From Faecalibacterium sp. I3-3-89 (GTDB lineage Bacteria > Bacillota > Clostridia > Oscillospirales > Ruminococcaceae): a DNA stretch of 64,000 nt. Made by a program: the position numbers and the translations under genes. Location of the stretch: contig NZ_CP094468.1 of NCBI RefSeq assembly GCF_023347275.1, positions 2,542,001 through 2,606,000 of the forward strand, given 5' to 3'. The notes under the pieces are model-generated. The model had not been told where the DNA came from. It was given only the letters and a program-made list of their open reading frames with translations, and did not search any database. Of the stretch, positions 31,974-41,266 are shown in pieces. Positions within the stretch are counted from its first letter, which is position 1; each line of letters opens with the position of its first letter.

Positions 31974-33482
31974 TTATCGCTCCTGTTCGTGCCGCTTGGT
32001 GCGGCTCTGCGTCTGCTCCGGTTGGTCGGCGTGGAGCGCAATATCCACGCATTTGCGGATTTTTTGAAGCTCGGCAACCTCGGCGCGGGTATCTTTCAGC
32101 GTGTCATATTCCACTTCTCGCTGTGCTTTGAGGGCGGTATATTCTTTCTCCCACGCGGAGATCGGCAGGGTTTTCACGCCCTCCGGCAAATGGGCATGGA
32201 GATAGCGGTTTGCTGCGTCCCATAGGGTAAGCTCGGCGCGGCGGGCTTCCGCAAACTTCTCCTGTTTTCCTTTCCAGCGGATTTGCCGGTACTCGTCCTG
32301 TATGGGCTTGTAGGTCTGATAATTTCTGCCGTACTCCATGAGTTTTTGCAGTTCTTTCATGCGCTGCTCGGCGGTTTTCATTCCCTCCCGGATCGAATAG
32401 GCTTTATCGCTGACAGAGGAAAGAGAAGCGTCCAGCTCGTCAAGATTAGAGATACCATGCTCGGAGAGATAGTTGACCGCCGCCGCTATGGTTTTCAGTT
32501 CATCGGCTGTGTGCTGTTGTTGCCAACGCTGCGAATACTTCCGGCTCTTTTCTCTCTGAACGCTCAAATACTTCATCAGCAGATTTGCAAGGTTGGGAGA
32601 TTGCGGCGGCTGTTCCGGGGCGGTTTCCCGCGCTTTGAACAGGTCGGCAATCCATTCCTTGAGCTTCCCAATCTGCGCCCGGATTTCCCGGATAAGGCGG
32701 TTTGTCTTTTGGATACTGCGGTTCAGTTCGCCTTTCTCGGTGGCGATGCCTTTCTTCTCCATCTGGCAAGCCGCCACGCCCATGTGGACGGTGGGTATCT
32801 CGTCAATTCCTCTCTCGGCGTTGCTGCGGTGGTCGATACGCTCCGGGCTTCCGTTCCTCTCCAAAAAGTCGTTGGTATAGTCAGCCCATGCCCTGCGCCA
32901 CAAGAGGGTGTTGTCCTTGTCGTTCCAGCCTGTAAGGTCAATTTTGTGCGTCTTGTATCTGCCGCTTGGCAAGCGGATACGCTCGCCGTTCTCGTCAAGG
33001 TCATATTCCTTTTTGGACTTCGCCGCCCATGCGCCGCGCTCGTCAAGGGGGCGCATGGTCAGCATGATATGACAATGGGGGTTGCCGCTGTCGGTGTCAT
33101 GGATAGCAAAATCCACACACATTCCTCTGGAAACAAATTGAGAGGAACAGTATTCCCGGACAAGCCGGATCTGTTCCTCTCTGGATAATTCTATGGGGAG
33201 TGCCGCGTCAATCTCTCTGGCAAGCTGGGCGTTCCCGGCTTTCTCGTAAAGCTCCACGCTGTTCCACAAGGTTGAACGGTCAGCGAATGAGGGCGGTGCG
33301 TGGGGCGGCAATATGATTTCTGTATGGACAACGCCGCCTTTGCGAGTGTAGTCATGGGTCATTCCGTCCCATTCGTTTGTCAGCTTTTCGCCGCTTCGGT
33401 AGGCGGCTGCGGCAACGGCTGATTTGCCTTTTCCTCGGCTCACAATGCCGATGTTCCAATGGTAAATGGCTATGGGTATCAC
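31974..33482 (-). CDS. mobA: MobQ-family (MobA/MobL) relaxase
   Basis: About 500 residues. The N-terminus IAIYHWNIGIVSRGKGKSAVAAAAYRSGEKL is the MobA/MobL start with the usual Tyr/Ser-Arg-Gly-Lys block, and DSGNPHCHIMLTMRPL is the HxH metal motif. The C-terminal half is coiled-coil. It should nick the oriT just upstream and pilot the strand. No ATG exists at the family start: an ATA (33473) stands in its place and a GTG (33482) is the only standard codon nearby, inside GGGAGGTG. Initiation may be weak. Confidence 0.85.
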   Translation of the reverse strand: MIPIAIYHWNIGIVSRGKGKSAVAAAAYRSGEKLTNEWDGMTHDYTRKGGVVHTEIILPPHAPPSFADRSTLWNSVELYEKAGNAQLAREIDAALPIELSREEQIRLVREYCSSQFVSRGMCVDFAIHDTDSGNPHCHIMLTMRPLDERGAWAAKSKKEYDLDENGERIRLPSGRYKTHKIDLTGWNDKDNTLLWRRAWADYTNDFLERNGSPERIDHRSNAERGIDEIPTVHMGVAACQMEKKGIATEKGELNRSIQKTNRLIREIRAQIGKLKEWIADLFKARETAPEQPPQSPNLANLLMKYLSVQREKSRKYSQRWQQQHTADELKTIAAAVNYLSEHGISNLDELDASLSSVSDKAYSIREGMKTAEQRMKELQKLMEYGRNYQTYKPIQDEYRQIRWKGKQEKFAEARRAELTLWDAANRYLHAHLPEGVKTLPISAWEKEYTALKAQREVEYDTLKDTRAEVAELQKIRKCVDIALHADQPEQTQSRTKRHEQER

Positions 33483-33663
33483 CTCCCGGATAGGATAATA
33501 AAACCCGCAAAAATGGTACAGACGCCAACGGCGGGTGTACTGTTTTTGTGGGTGTGCAGGGATAGCCGCGAAGCGGCGCAAGGGGTGCAGCCCCTTGTTG
33601 CGGCAAAGCCGCCAATCGGAGCGCGGGGAAATCTCCCTGTGCGGAGATAAGCCCTCGGCAGAG

Positions 33664-33697
33664 CGCACACGCCCGCAAGGGTGTATAAGTGCGCCCT
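33664..33697 (+). other. oriT: Candidate oriT with RSF1010-like nic site
   Basis: ACACGCCC-GCAA-GGGTGT forms a small hairpin (one bulged G), followed by ATAAGTGCGCCCT. TAAGTGCG/CCCT is the nic core of RSF1010/R1162, a MobQ-type oriT, with the hairpin in the matching place. It lies between the MobQ relaxase gene and the DUF3847 gene; further GC hairpins lie at 33565-33620. Confidence 0.75.
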
Positions 33698-33712
33698 TTG
33701 TTCCAAAGGGAT

Positions 33713-34009
33713 TTATTCGGCGTTCCCGCTTTCGGCTCGTTTTTTCAGATATTCCCGCGCTGGTTCACTCGTCAATGCAAGCCGGAGAAGTGCTGCGGCT
33801 TCCTCGTCGGTCATGTTCTTTGCTTCCGGCACAATGCTTTCAAAGACCGCGCCCCGGACGATAAGGCGGTGGCTGCGTGTCCGGCGTTCCTCTTTGGATA
33901 ACTTCTGACGCAACATCTTTTCCCGGTTCTCAAACTGCCGGATTTTCTTCTTTCCGTCCTCAATCTCGGCAGTCAATTCCTCGCGGGTTTTCTCTCTCGG
34001 TTTCGTCAT
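33713..34009 (-). CDS. DUF3847 small protein, likely relaxosome accessory
   Basis: 98 residues from the ATG at 34009 (AAAGGAGCGGCCAGC upstream). REELTAEIEDGKKKIRQFENREKMLRQKLSKEERRTRSHRLIVRGAVFES is the DUF3847 pattern: a long basic coiled coil then a conserved RxHRLIxRG box. These genes lie next to MobQ relaxases and oriT, so a MobC-like role is inferred, not shown. Confidence 0.7.
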   Translation of the reverse strand: MTKPREKTREELTAEIEDGKKKIRQFENREKMLRQKLSKEERRTRSHRLIVRGAVFESIVPEAKNMTDEEAAALLRLALTSEPAREYLKKRAESGNAE

Positions 34010-34092
34010 AGCTGGCCGCTCCTTTCTGCCTGTCGGCATAGAAAAAGGACAGTCGATTTTCTCGGCTGCCCTTTCGATATGAGATAGATTAT

Positions 34093-34911
34093 TCAGTTTG
34101 CGGCGGGGTCTTGTTCTGATACTTCTTCATCAGAAGTCTGGCTGTCAGGAAGCGGGTCATATCCGTCTGGGTTTCCGTCAAGCTTCATACCTGTTTCGTC
34201 ACTAAAAGAAGTTAAGTCCAAATTCCCGTTTTCTGTCAGCTTCTGGATAACTTCTGCCAACTGATTTTTTATTGTTTCGCTATCATCTTTCATGCCGCCA
34301 TTTTCCAGATATACCTTGCAATCGCCAATCTCAAAGGTCGCATAGTAAATAGCATTTTGCTCGCCTCGGCTGTTCGGGTCTGTTACAAAATATCCTGCGA
34401 CTATGGTTATACCGTTGATTTCAGAGACTTTCTCCGTTCCAACAATTACAGTATCAAGCAACTGCACATCTGATGTTGAAATGATTACTTTCACATTTCC
34501 GACTTGTCCCTCAAATCCAATCAGTTCTTGTGAACCGCCTGCGTCTATATCGCTATTTAGAAAAATTGCATTGGCTGTAACAGGTAAATCCGAAAATAAA
34601 GCTAAGGTTTCATCTTCTGTAAGTGGCTTTGTAGTTACATCTACATCTAAAGCCAAAGAACCGCCAACATTATCAGACTTCACAAAAACAATTTTTTCCC
34701 CGTTATTCAATGTGGCTATATCGGTATGACTGCCAAATAATCCACTTTGAAACAATCCCACACCTAAGACGGTTACAGCTACAAAACAGGCTGCAATAGC
34801 TCCCCATTTAGCCCAAACTGGCTTTTTTGCTTTCTTCTTGTAGCTGATAGCTTCATCAACATACTTGCTGTCAAGCTCGCTCATGGCTTCGGAAAACTTC
34901 TTTGAGTTCAT
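34093..34911 (-). CDS. Membrane protein, probable anti-sigma factor
   Basis: 272 residues. The cytoplasmic N-terminus (SKKFSEAMSELDSKYVDEAISYKKKAKK) resembles the short helical domain of DUF4367-type anti-sigma proteins. One membrane helix lies at about 34-55, then a 215-residue extracytoplasmic domain rich in acidic residues at its end. It overlaps the ECF sigma gene by 4 bp. A membrane sensor that holds the sigma factor is the natural inference. Confidence 0.7.
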   Translation of the reverse strand: MNSKKFSEAMSELDSKYVDEAISYKKKAKKPVWAKWGAIAACFVAVTVLGVGLFQSGLFGSHTDIATLNNGEKIVFVKSDNVGGSLALDVDVTTKPLTEDETLALFSDLPVTANAIFLNSDIDAGGSQELIGFEGQVGNVKVIISTSDVQLLDTVIVGTEKVSEINGITIVAGYFVTDPNSRGEQNAIYYATFEIGDCKVYLENGGMKDDSETIKNQLAEVIQKLTENGNLDLTSFSDETGMKLDGNPDGYDPLPDSQTSDEEVSEQDPAAN

Positions 34912-35471
34912 ACGAATACCTCTCTTTCTGCTAAATAGCTTTTCATTTTTTGTCGGATACGGGTCAGCCGGACGGAGATATTTTTCTCCGAAAGCCCTAC
35001 AAACTCGGCTATGTCTTTACAGCTATCGGAAAACCAATAGCGGCGCATGAAGATAACGCGGTTCTCGACGGTCAGCGTGTCCAGAAAACTTTCAATGATA
35101 CGGGCTAACTCTCTGGCTTCAATCTCGGCTTCCACTGTGTTCGGGTCTGCTATACAGGCTTCGATTTCCTCCATAGCAATCGTGTAAGTGCTGTTTCGCT
35201 TGGCTGCTTCCTTTCTGTAATAGATTTTCAGTGAAATGTTCCGAACGATTTTACAGATATAGGTCAGAAGCGGGTGGGGGTTCGCCGGGGGGATTGCGTT
35301 CCATGCTCCTAAGTAAGCGTCGTTGACACATTCCTCCGCGTCCTGCCTGCTGTTAACAATGTTATACGATAACTTGTGGCAGACTTTACCGTATTTTATA
35401 TCCAGCTCCCGTATGCCTTGCTCTGAACGCTCAAAAAACATTTCAATGATTTTCTCATCTTCTATCATCAC
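34908..35471 (-). CDS. ECF-type RNA polymerase sigma factor
   Basis: 187 residues. Region 2 is seen in IKYGKVCHKLSYNIVNSRQDAEECVNDAYLGAWNAIPPANPHPLLTYICKIVRNISLKIYYR, and region 4 in LDTLTVENRVIFMRRYWFSDSCKDIAEFVGLSEKNISVRLTRIRQKMKSYL. First gene of a two-gene unit with its likely anti-sigma. Target promoters unknown; the pair may report an envelope signal and drive element or cargo genes. Confidence 0.88.
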   Translation of the reverse strand: MMIEDEKIIEMFFERSEQGIRELDIKYGKVCHKLSYNIVNSRQDAEECVNDAYLGAWNAIPPANPHPLLTYICKIVRNISLKIYYRKEAAKRNSTYTIAMEEIEACIADPNTVEAEIEARELARIIESFLDTLTVENRVIFMRRYWFSDSCKDIAEFVGLSEKNISVRLTRIRQKMKSYLAEREVFV

Positions 35472-35552
35472 ACCGCCTCCTTTCCGGCTTCACCTATATA
35501 CTACGGTTTCAGCGGCGAATACTACATCTAATCCGAAACTTTTTCAAAAAAA

Positions 35553-35867
35553 TTATAGCACATCTTTTTGAATAGGGTGTGTCAAGTTGCCGGAATGTTT
35601 CTTTGCCGCTTTGCTGGCGGCGTTCCTCCGTTCCTCACTGTATGGGGCGGTCAGACGGAAAGAGAAACGCCCCTTTGCAATATCAAACTCCATGCAGCCC
35701 GTTTCGGGGTCTGCGTCGGTCTGGCAGCACTGGTCGGGGTACTGTCCGGCGTAGGCGGCAAGCCGCTTCTTTAAGTCGGTGTTGTGGGTGCGGATATGGA
35801 TAAGGGGGTCTTTCTCGTCAAACCAAATATCGGTGGTCTTTTCCTGCTTCGTAAGCCCTGTTCTCAT
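35553..35867 (-). CDS. Small element-borne protein, unknown
   Basis: 104 residues. GKKDPLIHIRTHNTDLKKRL-like and GCMEFDIAKGRFSFRLTAPYS segments recur in small proteins of Firmicute ICEs (from memory); no function is known. TGAGAACAGGGC follows its ATG, giving the MRTGL start also seen near other genes here. Soluble, with a basic C-terminus. Confidence 0.55.
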   Translation of the reverse strand: MRTGLTKQEKTTDIWFDEKDPLIHIRTHNTDLKKRLAAYAGQYPDQCCQTDADPETGCMEFDIAKGRFSFRLTAPYSEERRNAASKAAKKHSGNLTHPIQKDVL

Positions 35868-36053
35868 AAACTCTCCTTTCTGCGCCCCTGTTACGCAATA
35901 GGGGCATTTTTCGGGTGTTTTTCCCGGCTCTTGACTTGGGGAAAATGAGGATTTTCAAATAGAAACCGCCCCGGTGAACCATTCCTCGTCCGGGAGGTTC
36001 CTATCGCAAGATTTCTGTTTTTTCCGGCTCTTGACCGTCAAACATAAATTAGC

Positions 36054-36710
36054 TCATGCTATGTGTTCTCCTTTCTGTTCGGCGGCAAGGGGCAGTTGCT
36101 CGGCTTGCTCCTGCTCCTGCTGCTCTTTCCATTGCCTGCGTTTCTTTTCCATATAGCGTCGATTGTACTCTGCTTTTTTCGCTCGGCGGCGTTCCTGTTC
36201 CGCTAACGCGGCCTTTTCTTCCTCGGTCAGTTCCACTTCCTTGTGAGGGATGTCCACCTTACCAACAAAATTAAAGAAAATTTCAATTTCCTGTATTCTG
36301 CTTGCTCCTTTGCCCTGGGCTTGGTGGACGAGGATTTTTTCTACAAACTCATTTATCATGGCAGGGGTCAACTCGGAAAAGTCTGTATATTTTCTGACAA
36401 GGGAAAGAAACTTTTCGGCGTTGATGGTTTCCCTGCTTATGCGTTCAAGTTCCTGTTGGTCTTGGGAAACGATTTCTGTCAAATCGCTTAGCTCGGCCTC
36501 GAAATCTCTGAGCATTTGTTCAAAAAGGGTATCGGAAAGTCGGCCACTTACATTGTCCTCATAGAGCTTTCGGATTAGGCGGGTCAGTTCATCGGTACGC
36601 TTCTCGTTGCGCTGCTTCCGCTGGCGAATGGATCTTGCAGCTTTTTCCTGCCTGTCCTCGGAAGCGGAGCAGACCTGTGCCATAAACTCAGCTTCATTGT
36701 TCAACGCATA
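36054..36710 (-). pseudogene. C-terminal fragment of a large serine recombinase
   Basis: About 216 codons: coiled-coil IRQRKQRNEKRTDELTRLIRKLYEDNVSGRLSDTLFEQMLRDFEAEL, then the DUF4368 block FVEKILVHQAQGKGASRIQEIEIFFNFVGKVDIP. It matches the C-terminal third of TnpX-like recombinases, including the intact gene at 45161. The catalytic Ser domain and zinc-binding part are missing. The break at about 36705 is inside the truncated sigma-like gene, so two element genes were fused by a deletion. Confidence 0.8.
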
Positions 36711-36957
36711 GGCGGGTGGTCATTTCTTCTCGTTCCAGCAAAATATCTTCCGGCGATCTGCTGTGTTCCAGTGCGTAATTTTCCAGCCAGCTGTATGCGT
36801 CCAGAGAGTAGTAGGCGCGGTGGTAGACTTTCCGACGCTCATAGTTCTCCATCTCCCGCTTGGCCTGATACATCGCTGCCCACACCTCGTCCGTAACATC
36901 CACAAACTCGTCATGCCGGTAGTAGGGATACATCCACCGCAGATTGATTGTTTTCAT
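36694..36957 (-). pseudogene. Truncated sigma-like regulator
   Basis: From the ATG at 36957 (GGTAAGCCT upstream) the frame encodes about 87 residues: MKTINLRWMYPYYRHDEFVDVTDEVWAAMYQAKREMENYERRKVYHRAYYSLDAYSWLENYALEH. This is the N-terminal half of a small sigma-70-like element protein. It ends at LLEREEMTTRLCVEQ, before the region-4 HTH, exactly where the recombinase fragment starts. Confidence 0.7.
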
Positions 36958-37060
36958 AGGCTTACCTCCTGAAAATCGGAGAGGCGGACAGCTCGTCCGC
37001 TGTCCGCCCCTCGCTGAGATAAGGGAAATGATCCCTTTCACTTGGTAGCCAGAAAACAGG

Positions 37061-37474
37061 TCATTCGTTAAGCCTGTTCTCAAAGAAATTTATAAATTTT
37101 TTTCTGACCGCCTCCACACTTTGATAAACAGCCACTTTGGAGCAGCCGCACAGCACACCGATCTCTGCAAGGCTCAGCCCGTCAAGCGCATAGAGCAGGA
37201 ACCGGCGGCGCTGGGCCTCGGTACAGGTGTCCAGAACAGCCATCAGCTCATGCAGCGTTTCCATGCGGCAAAGGTATTCCTCCGGCGTTTCGCTGCAGAC
37301 CCCTACACCCTCGGTGGTAATGATGTACTCGTCAAACTCCCGGCCATCCCAATGCCGCCGCTGTTCATGGAACAGGTTCTCCGTTTTATGATCGGCCCGG
37401 TCAAGAAATTCATAGACTTCCAGCGTGACCTCCACGGCAACAGCTTGTCCGTTATAATTGATGGTAACTTCCAT
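37061..37474 (-). CDS. Sigma-70-like element regulator
   Basis: 137 residues. Region-4-like HTH at the C-terminus: TEAQRRRFLLYALDGLSLAEIGVLCGCSKVAVYQSVEAVRKKFINFF. The N-terminus (VTINYNGQAVAVEVTLEVYEFLDRADHKTENLFHEQRRHWDGREFDEYI) is typical of sigma-like proteins on Firmicute mobile elements. GGAAAGGTAG precedes the ATG. An inverted repeat and a terminator-like hairpin lie upstream. Confidence 0.75.
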   Translation of the reverse strand: MEVTINYNGQAVAVEVTLEVYEFLDRADHKTENLFHEQRRHWDGREFDEYIITTEGVGVCSETPEEYLCRMETLHELMAVLDTCTEAQRRRFLLYALDGLSLAEIGVLCGCSKVAVYQSVEAVRKKFINFFENRLNE

Positions 37475-38315
37475 CTACCTTTCCTCCATTCAGATTTTTT
37501 GGGTAAATCTGAATAAGGCGGCGGGGAGCGGCACCGAGGATAAAGTTCGGGCCATGTTGACCCGATGTTCCGGCTCCATAGGGACAAAAAAACGCCCGAA
37601 CGGCATAATGCCATACGAGCGTCATGGAATATTTTTTGTTGTTTACTTACATGGTATAGTACATACTTCTGACCGCATTGCTCCGCTGCTGGGAACAGGC
37701 TTTTTTTAGCTGGTGCAGTTCATGTGTACTGTGAAAAAAGGCAAAAATAGACACGGCGGCAATCCTCCTATGTGCCGCCGTGGATTTACACGGTGTTAGG
37801 TCGTCGTTGGTTTAGGATAGACGAAAAGAAACGGCGGCTCTGAAAATCAAAGCCGCCGTTTCAAATGGGCGTGTCAAATTGTCTGCTCTACGACGGCTTT
37901 TTTCTTTTGCCGTCGTCCGGCAGAGTATTAGAAATATTGTGTTTGTTTTATTTTCTTGTCCATCCCTTTCAAAATGAGCGATGATAAAGTATCACTCACC
38001 TGAATAATGGCTCAATCACAAGGTCTTTGCCGAAAGCCAGCGTATAGCATATTTCCAGCTACTTCTTTAGCTCACAATATAACTGTATGAGTGCCTGAGC
38101 CTTTGCCAGAAACTTCTCTGTCAAATACAGCTCTCAAATGTATGCGTGTGCGCCTTGCCGAAATACCCACATGTGCTCCGCATGACAAAATTGGGAAGCC
38201 AGAATCAGAATAGGCGTTGCCTTGGATTTTCGGATGGTAACTGAAAGCTGGTGAGAGTCCTGCTTTCCGATATGTACTATGATGCTACATACTTAAATTG
38301 ATTTACGCGCTGTTA
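37475..38315. other. 841-bp gene-free, hairpin-rich region
   Basis: No gene supported. It holds an inverted repeat ATTCAGATTT/AAATCTGAAT (37488-37514). A minus-strand terminator-like hairpin with seven U lies at 37586-37621, possibly an attenuator for the sigma-like gene. Three strong stem-loops follow: CACGGCGGCA/TGCCGCCGTG (37752-37782), AAACGGCGGCT/AGCCGCCGTTT (37829-37861) and ACGACGGC/GCCGTCGT (37890-37916). The last 300 bp show nothing clear. Confidence 0.6.
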
Positions 38316-38690
38316 CTATTTTTGCAACACTAAATATACCTGACCTGCAAAGTAGATTATCAATTGATTTTCATCAACATCAACACAAAACTCCGCACTG
38401 ATGTCATCCTGTGTTACACAGATAGTATCTGTGTAACTGAAATGATAAGAAGCATTACCATGATATAAACCTGCTTCAGGAATGTCATTGTACAGTATTA
38501 GAGTGTCACTGTCTTGAACTGTAATTACATTTTCTGAATTGCTGTTTTTCCATGTGCCGATAATATTTTTTTCGTTTTGAGAAAGTTTAATTTTCTTGGC
38601 GCATACTACAACCAGAACAATCAAAATAACAGCCAAAAATAATATCATAAATACTTTCAACTTGCCATGAGTAATATGTTTTTTGTTCAT
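38316..38690 (-). CDS. Membrane-anchored lipocalin-like small protein
   Basis: 124 residues: an N-terminal membrane helix (KVFMILFLAVILIVLVVVCA), then an extracytoplasmic strand-rich domain beginning NIIGTWKNSNSENVITVQDSDTLILY, like DUF5640/lipocalin-type domains (a G-T-W opening). It sits downstream of the ABC permease gene and may be a small accessory of that system. Confidence 0.55.
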   Translation of the reverse strand: MNKKHITHGKLKVFMILFLAVILIVLVVVCAKKIKLSQNEKNIIGTWKNSNSENVITVQDSDTLILYNDIPEAGLYHGNASYHFSYTDTICVTQDDISAEFCVDVDENQLIIYFAGQVYLVLQK

Positions 38691-38749
38691 TTCATTTCAT
38701 TTCTTTCCTTTCATTTTACGAGATGTGCCTAATTCCCGATTGTCTTGAA

Positions 38750-41266
38750 CTACATGCTCCCAGTTTTCAATTCTTTCACAATTTCAACCTTTTCAATACT
38801 TCGCAAAGAAAACAGCATTGCCGTTACTACTACAAGTGCAACCATAATAACAGCGATTCCGTATGCTCCCCAATTGATATAAAACACAAATGGGGTCATT
38901 CCTTTCGAAATCATGGAATACATGACATAATGAATGATTAAGCTGATCGGTATTGCAAATATCAGCGACTTCATGCCATATAATACAGATTCCAAAAGTA
39001 ACATTTTCTTTAAATCACCAGATGTCATGCCAACAGATCGCAATACTGCAAACTCACTTCTACGGACATCTATGGTATTTGAAATCGTATTGCATACATT
39101 TAGTCCAATAATCATTGTCATTAAGACCGTGAAGATGCAAACCATCATTTTGAGAAGCATATATGTCTGGCGGGAATTTTCCGTTGTACTTGCCACATCA
39201 ACCACTTGAAAAAATCCCGTATCCGCTAAACACTCCGCAACTTCTTCGTGCTGTGCTGTGTTAATGGTAAGTTCAATAGCGGTATCATCATTCAGCAGCC
39301 ACTGAAAAAAAGACATTGGAACAATCAAGACAGCTCTATCTTGAACAAATTGTGATTGAATACTCGCATTATTTCCATTCACAATATCTTGAACAATGAC
39401 CGTTTTATTTGTATCGTCGCCGTATTCCAGTTCGATTTTACACCCATTTTCAAGCACAAACGGAGAACCAACTACAACACGATTTGGAGACGTACCATAA
39501 TTCCCAGTTGCATGATTGAATAGTATTCCGTGATTTGGCTTGCCATCATATCCTGTATAATTCAAATCATTTTCTTTACAAATAGCGCGAAAATGTTCTT
39601 CATCAATACCCACAACATATAATTCTGCAAAGTTGCCATTTATAAAGTATCCCGCCATATCTGAATTGATATTTTCTTCCTCAAATGCAGCTGTCATGTA
39701 TCGGGAAATACGATAGGATATGTCTGCTGAAATACCCTCATCAGAAATTGCTTTCGCAGCAGTTGCTAAATCTTTATACGGAACAGCAGCTTGAACATCT
39801 GTATAACTTGAACCATCTTCTTTCATATCCATAGATGTTTGAAAAAGCATAAAATCCGAAAAACTATACAAGGATAACCCAAGAACCACAGCTAAAAAAA
39901 TAGAAAGCGTTATCGCACGAAAGCGTTTCGGATTCCGATGGATATTTTTTGAAGCCAACGATCCGTAGATTCCAAAAAATATTGACATTAGTTTTCCATG
40001 TGTTATCCATTTTTGCTTTACTTGATAAATGTTGGTTTGCTTCAATGTATCGATTACTGTAACTTTTGAAGCGATTTTTCCCGGAGTTTTACAAGCAAAA
40101 AACAAAGAACCAATACCTGAAATTGCTCCCAGGAGAAAAGGGAGCCAATAAATATATGTTTTTAGCTCAATCATTCCAAAAGTAAAAGTGTCTTTAAAGG
40201 AAATCCGTATCATTGCCAGAACAACAACCGTTAAACCCAAACCAAATAACAGGCCCAATGGAATACCAATTATGCCAAGTAGAAAGGCTTCTATGGTAAC
40301 GCTGGCTTTCTTCTGTTTACTTGTTGCACCGATACTCGCAAGCATACCAAGCTGCTTAATACGTTCCTGCAGAGAAATCGAAAGGACATTGCTAATCATG
40401 GCAGAGCAAGCAGCCATTAGCAATAGAATAACTACAGCAACAGCCGCAATCATCTTTACAGCTCCCTTACCCGCAGTCACACCATGATAAATGAGCAAAT
40501 CAGAATGGAATGCTGACACAATACCACCAACTGCTTTTGCATTTTCTTCCGCTTCGGCGTATATAGACTTAGAAATATCCTTGCACTTTACAAATGCCGA
40601 TAAATTAGTTTCATTATTGCTAATTCCGATATAAGCGTTAAAGTCACTGGCTACTTTAGACCCATTCATTTCAGATACAATACCAACAATGGTATATGTC
40701 CGCTCCGCAGTATCTGGATGAAAACTTTCCCTATCACCCAGATAATTTACTAATCCATATAACTCTGTGTCGATTTCGTCCCACACTCGCGTACCAAGTA
40801 AAAGTTGTATCGTATCCCCAACAGAGAATGTAAGCCCATTATCGTCAATAAAATCTTGCGTTAAGACAATTTCATTTTCATTGAACGGGTAACGGCCTTC
40901 CAGTAAATATTGTTCCAGATAAAAATTTTCGACAAATGCATCGTTGATTTCTGCAATGGCAAGCAAATTTTTATTAGATGGTTCTCCGTAAAAACTACTT
41001 CCAGCGAAACGTAGCAACGACACATTCTCTATATTCTTTCCTTGCATAAGAGTTTCCGCTTGCTGCTGCGAGGTGAGTTCAATACGATACGCATAATCTC
41101 CACCGTATACGGCTTCTTTCTCTTGCAAAAAGCGAAGCATGGACCAGCCGCCACACAAGACAGCAGTCATCATACCTACCGAAAGAATGATCGTGAAAAT
41201 CGTAAGAAATGCACGCTTTTTGTTTTGTTGCAGTGTCCTTAATGTAAGGGTAAATATTGTTTCCAT
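38750..41266 (-). CDS. FtsX/MacB-type ABC permease
   Basis: 838 residues. One N-terminal helix, a large extracytoplasmic domain (about 45-270), a three-helix FtsX block (about 275-400), a second external domain (about 490-690) and a final FtsX block. This ten-helix layout is seen in peptide-resistance and lipoprotein-type permeases such as BceB relatives. It abuts the ATPase gene (shared base at 41266). With the kinase and regulator upstream, a peptide antibiotic sensing and detoxification module is the likely role. Confidence 0.82.
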   Translation of the reverse strand: METIFTLTLRTLQQNKKRAFLTIFTIILSVGMMTAVLCGGWSMLRFLQEKEAVYGGDYAYRIELTSQQQAETLMQGKNIENVSLLRFAGSSFYGEPSNKNLLAIAEINDAFVENFYLEQYLLEGRYPFNENEIVLTQDFIDDNGLTFSVGDTIQLLLGTRVWDEIDTELYGLVNYLGDRESFHPDTAERTYTIVGIVSEMNGSKVASDFNAYIGISNNETNLSAFVKCKDISKSIYAEAEENAKAVGGIVSAFHSDLLIYHGVTAGKGAVKMIAAVAVVILLLMAACSAMISNVLSISLQERIKQLGMLASIGATSKQKKASVTIEAFLLGIIGIPLGLLFGLGLTVVVLAMIRISFKDTFTFGMIELKTYIYWLPFLLGAISGIGSLFFACKTPGKIASKVTVIDTLKQTNIYQVKQKWITHGKLMSIFFGIYGSLASKNIHRNPKRFRAITLSIFLAVVLGLSLYSFSDFMLFQTSMDMKEDGSSYTDVQAAVPYKDLATAAKAISDEGISADISYRISRYMTAAFEEENINSDMAGYFINGNFAELYVVGIDEEHFRAICKENDLNYTGYDGKPNHGILFNHATGNYGTSPNRVVVGSPFVLENGCKIELEYGDDTNKTVIVQDIVNGNNASIQSQFVQDRAVLIVPMSFFQWLLNDDTAIELTINTAQHEEVAECLADTGFFQVVDVASTTENSRQTYMLLKMMVCIFTVLMTMIIGLNVCNTISNTIDVRRSEFAVLRSVGMTSGDLKKMLLLESVLYGMKSLIFAIPISLIIHYVMYSMISKGMTPFVFYINWGAYGIAVIMVALVVVTAMLFSLRSIEKVEIVKELKTGSM

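Noticed and set aside
37750..37920. Possible CRISPR array from repeated GGCGGC-containing stems
   Set aside because: Only three hairpins with different arms and no constant repeat or spacer length; no cas genes anywhere in the window.
38200..38300. Possible group II intron or riboswitch remnant
   Set aside because: A few suggestive short strings but no conserved core could be traced.
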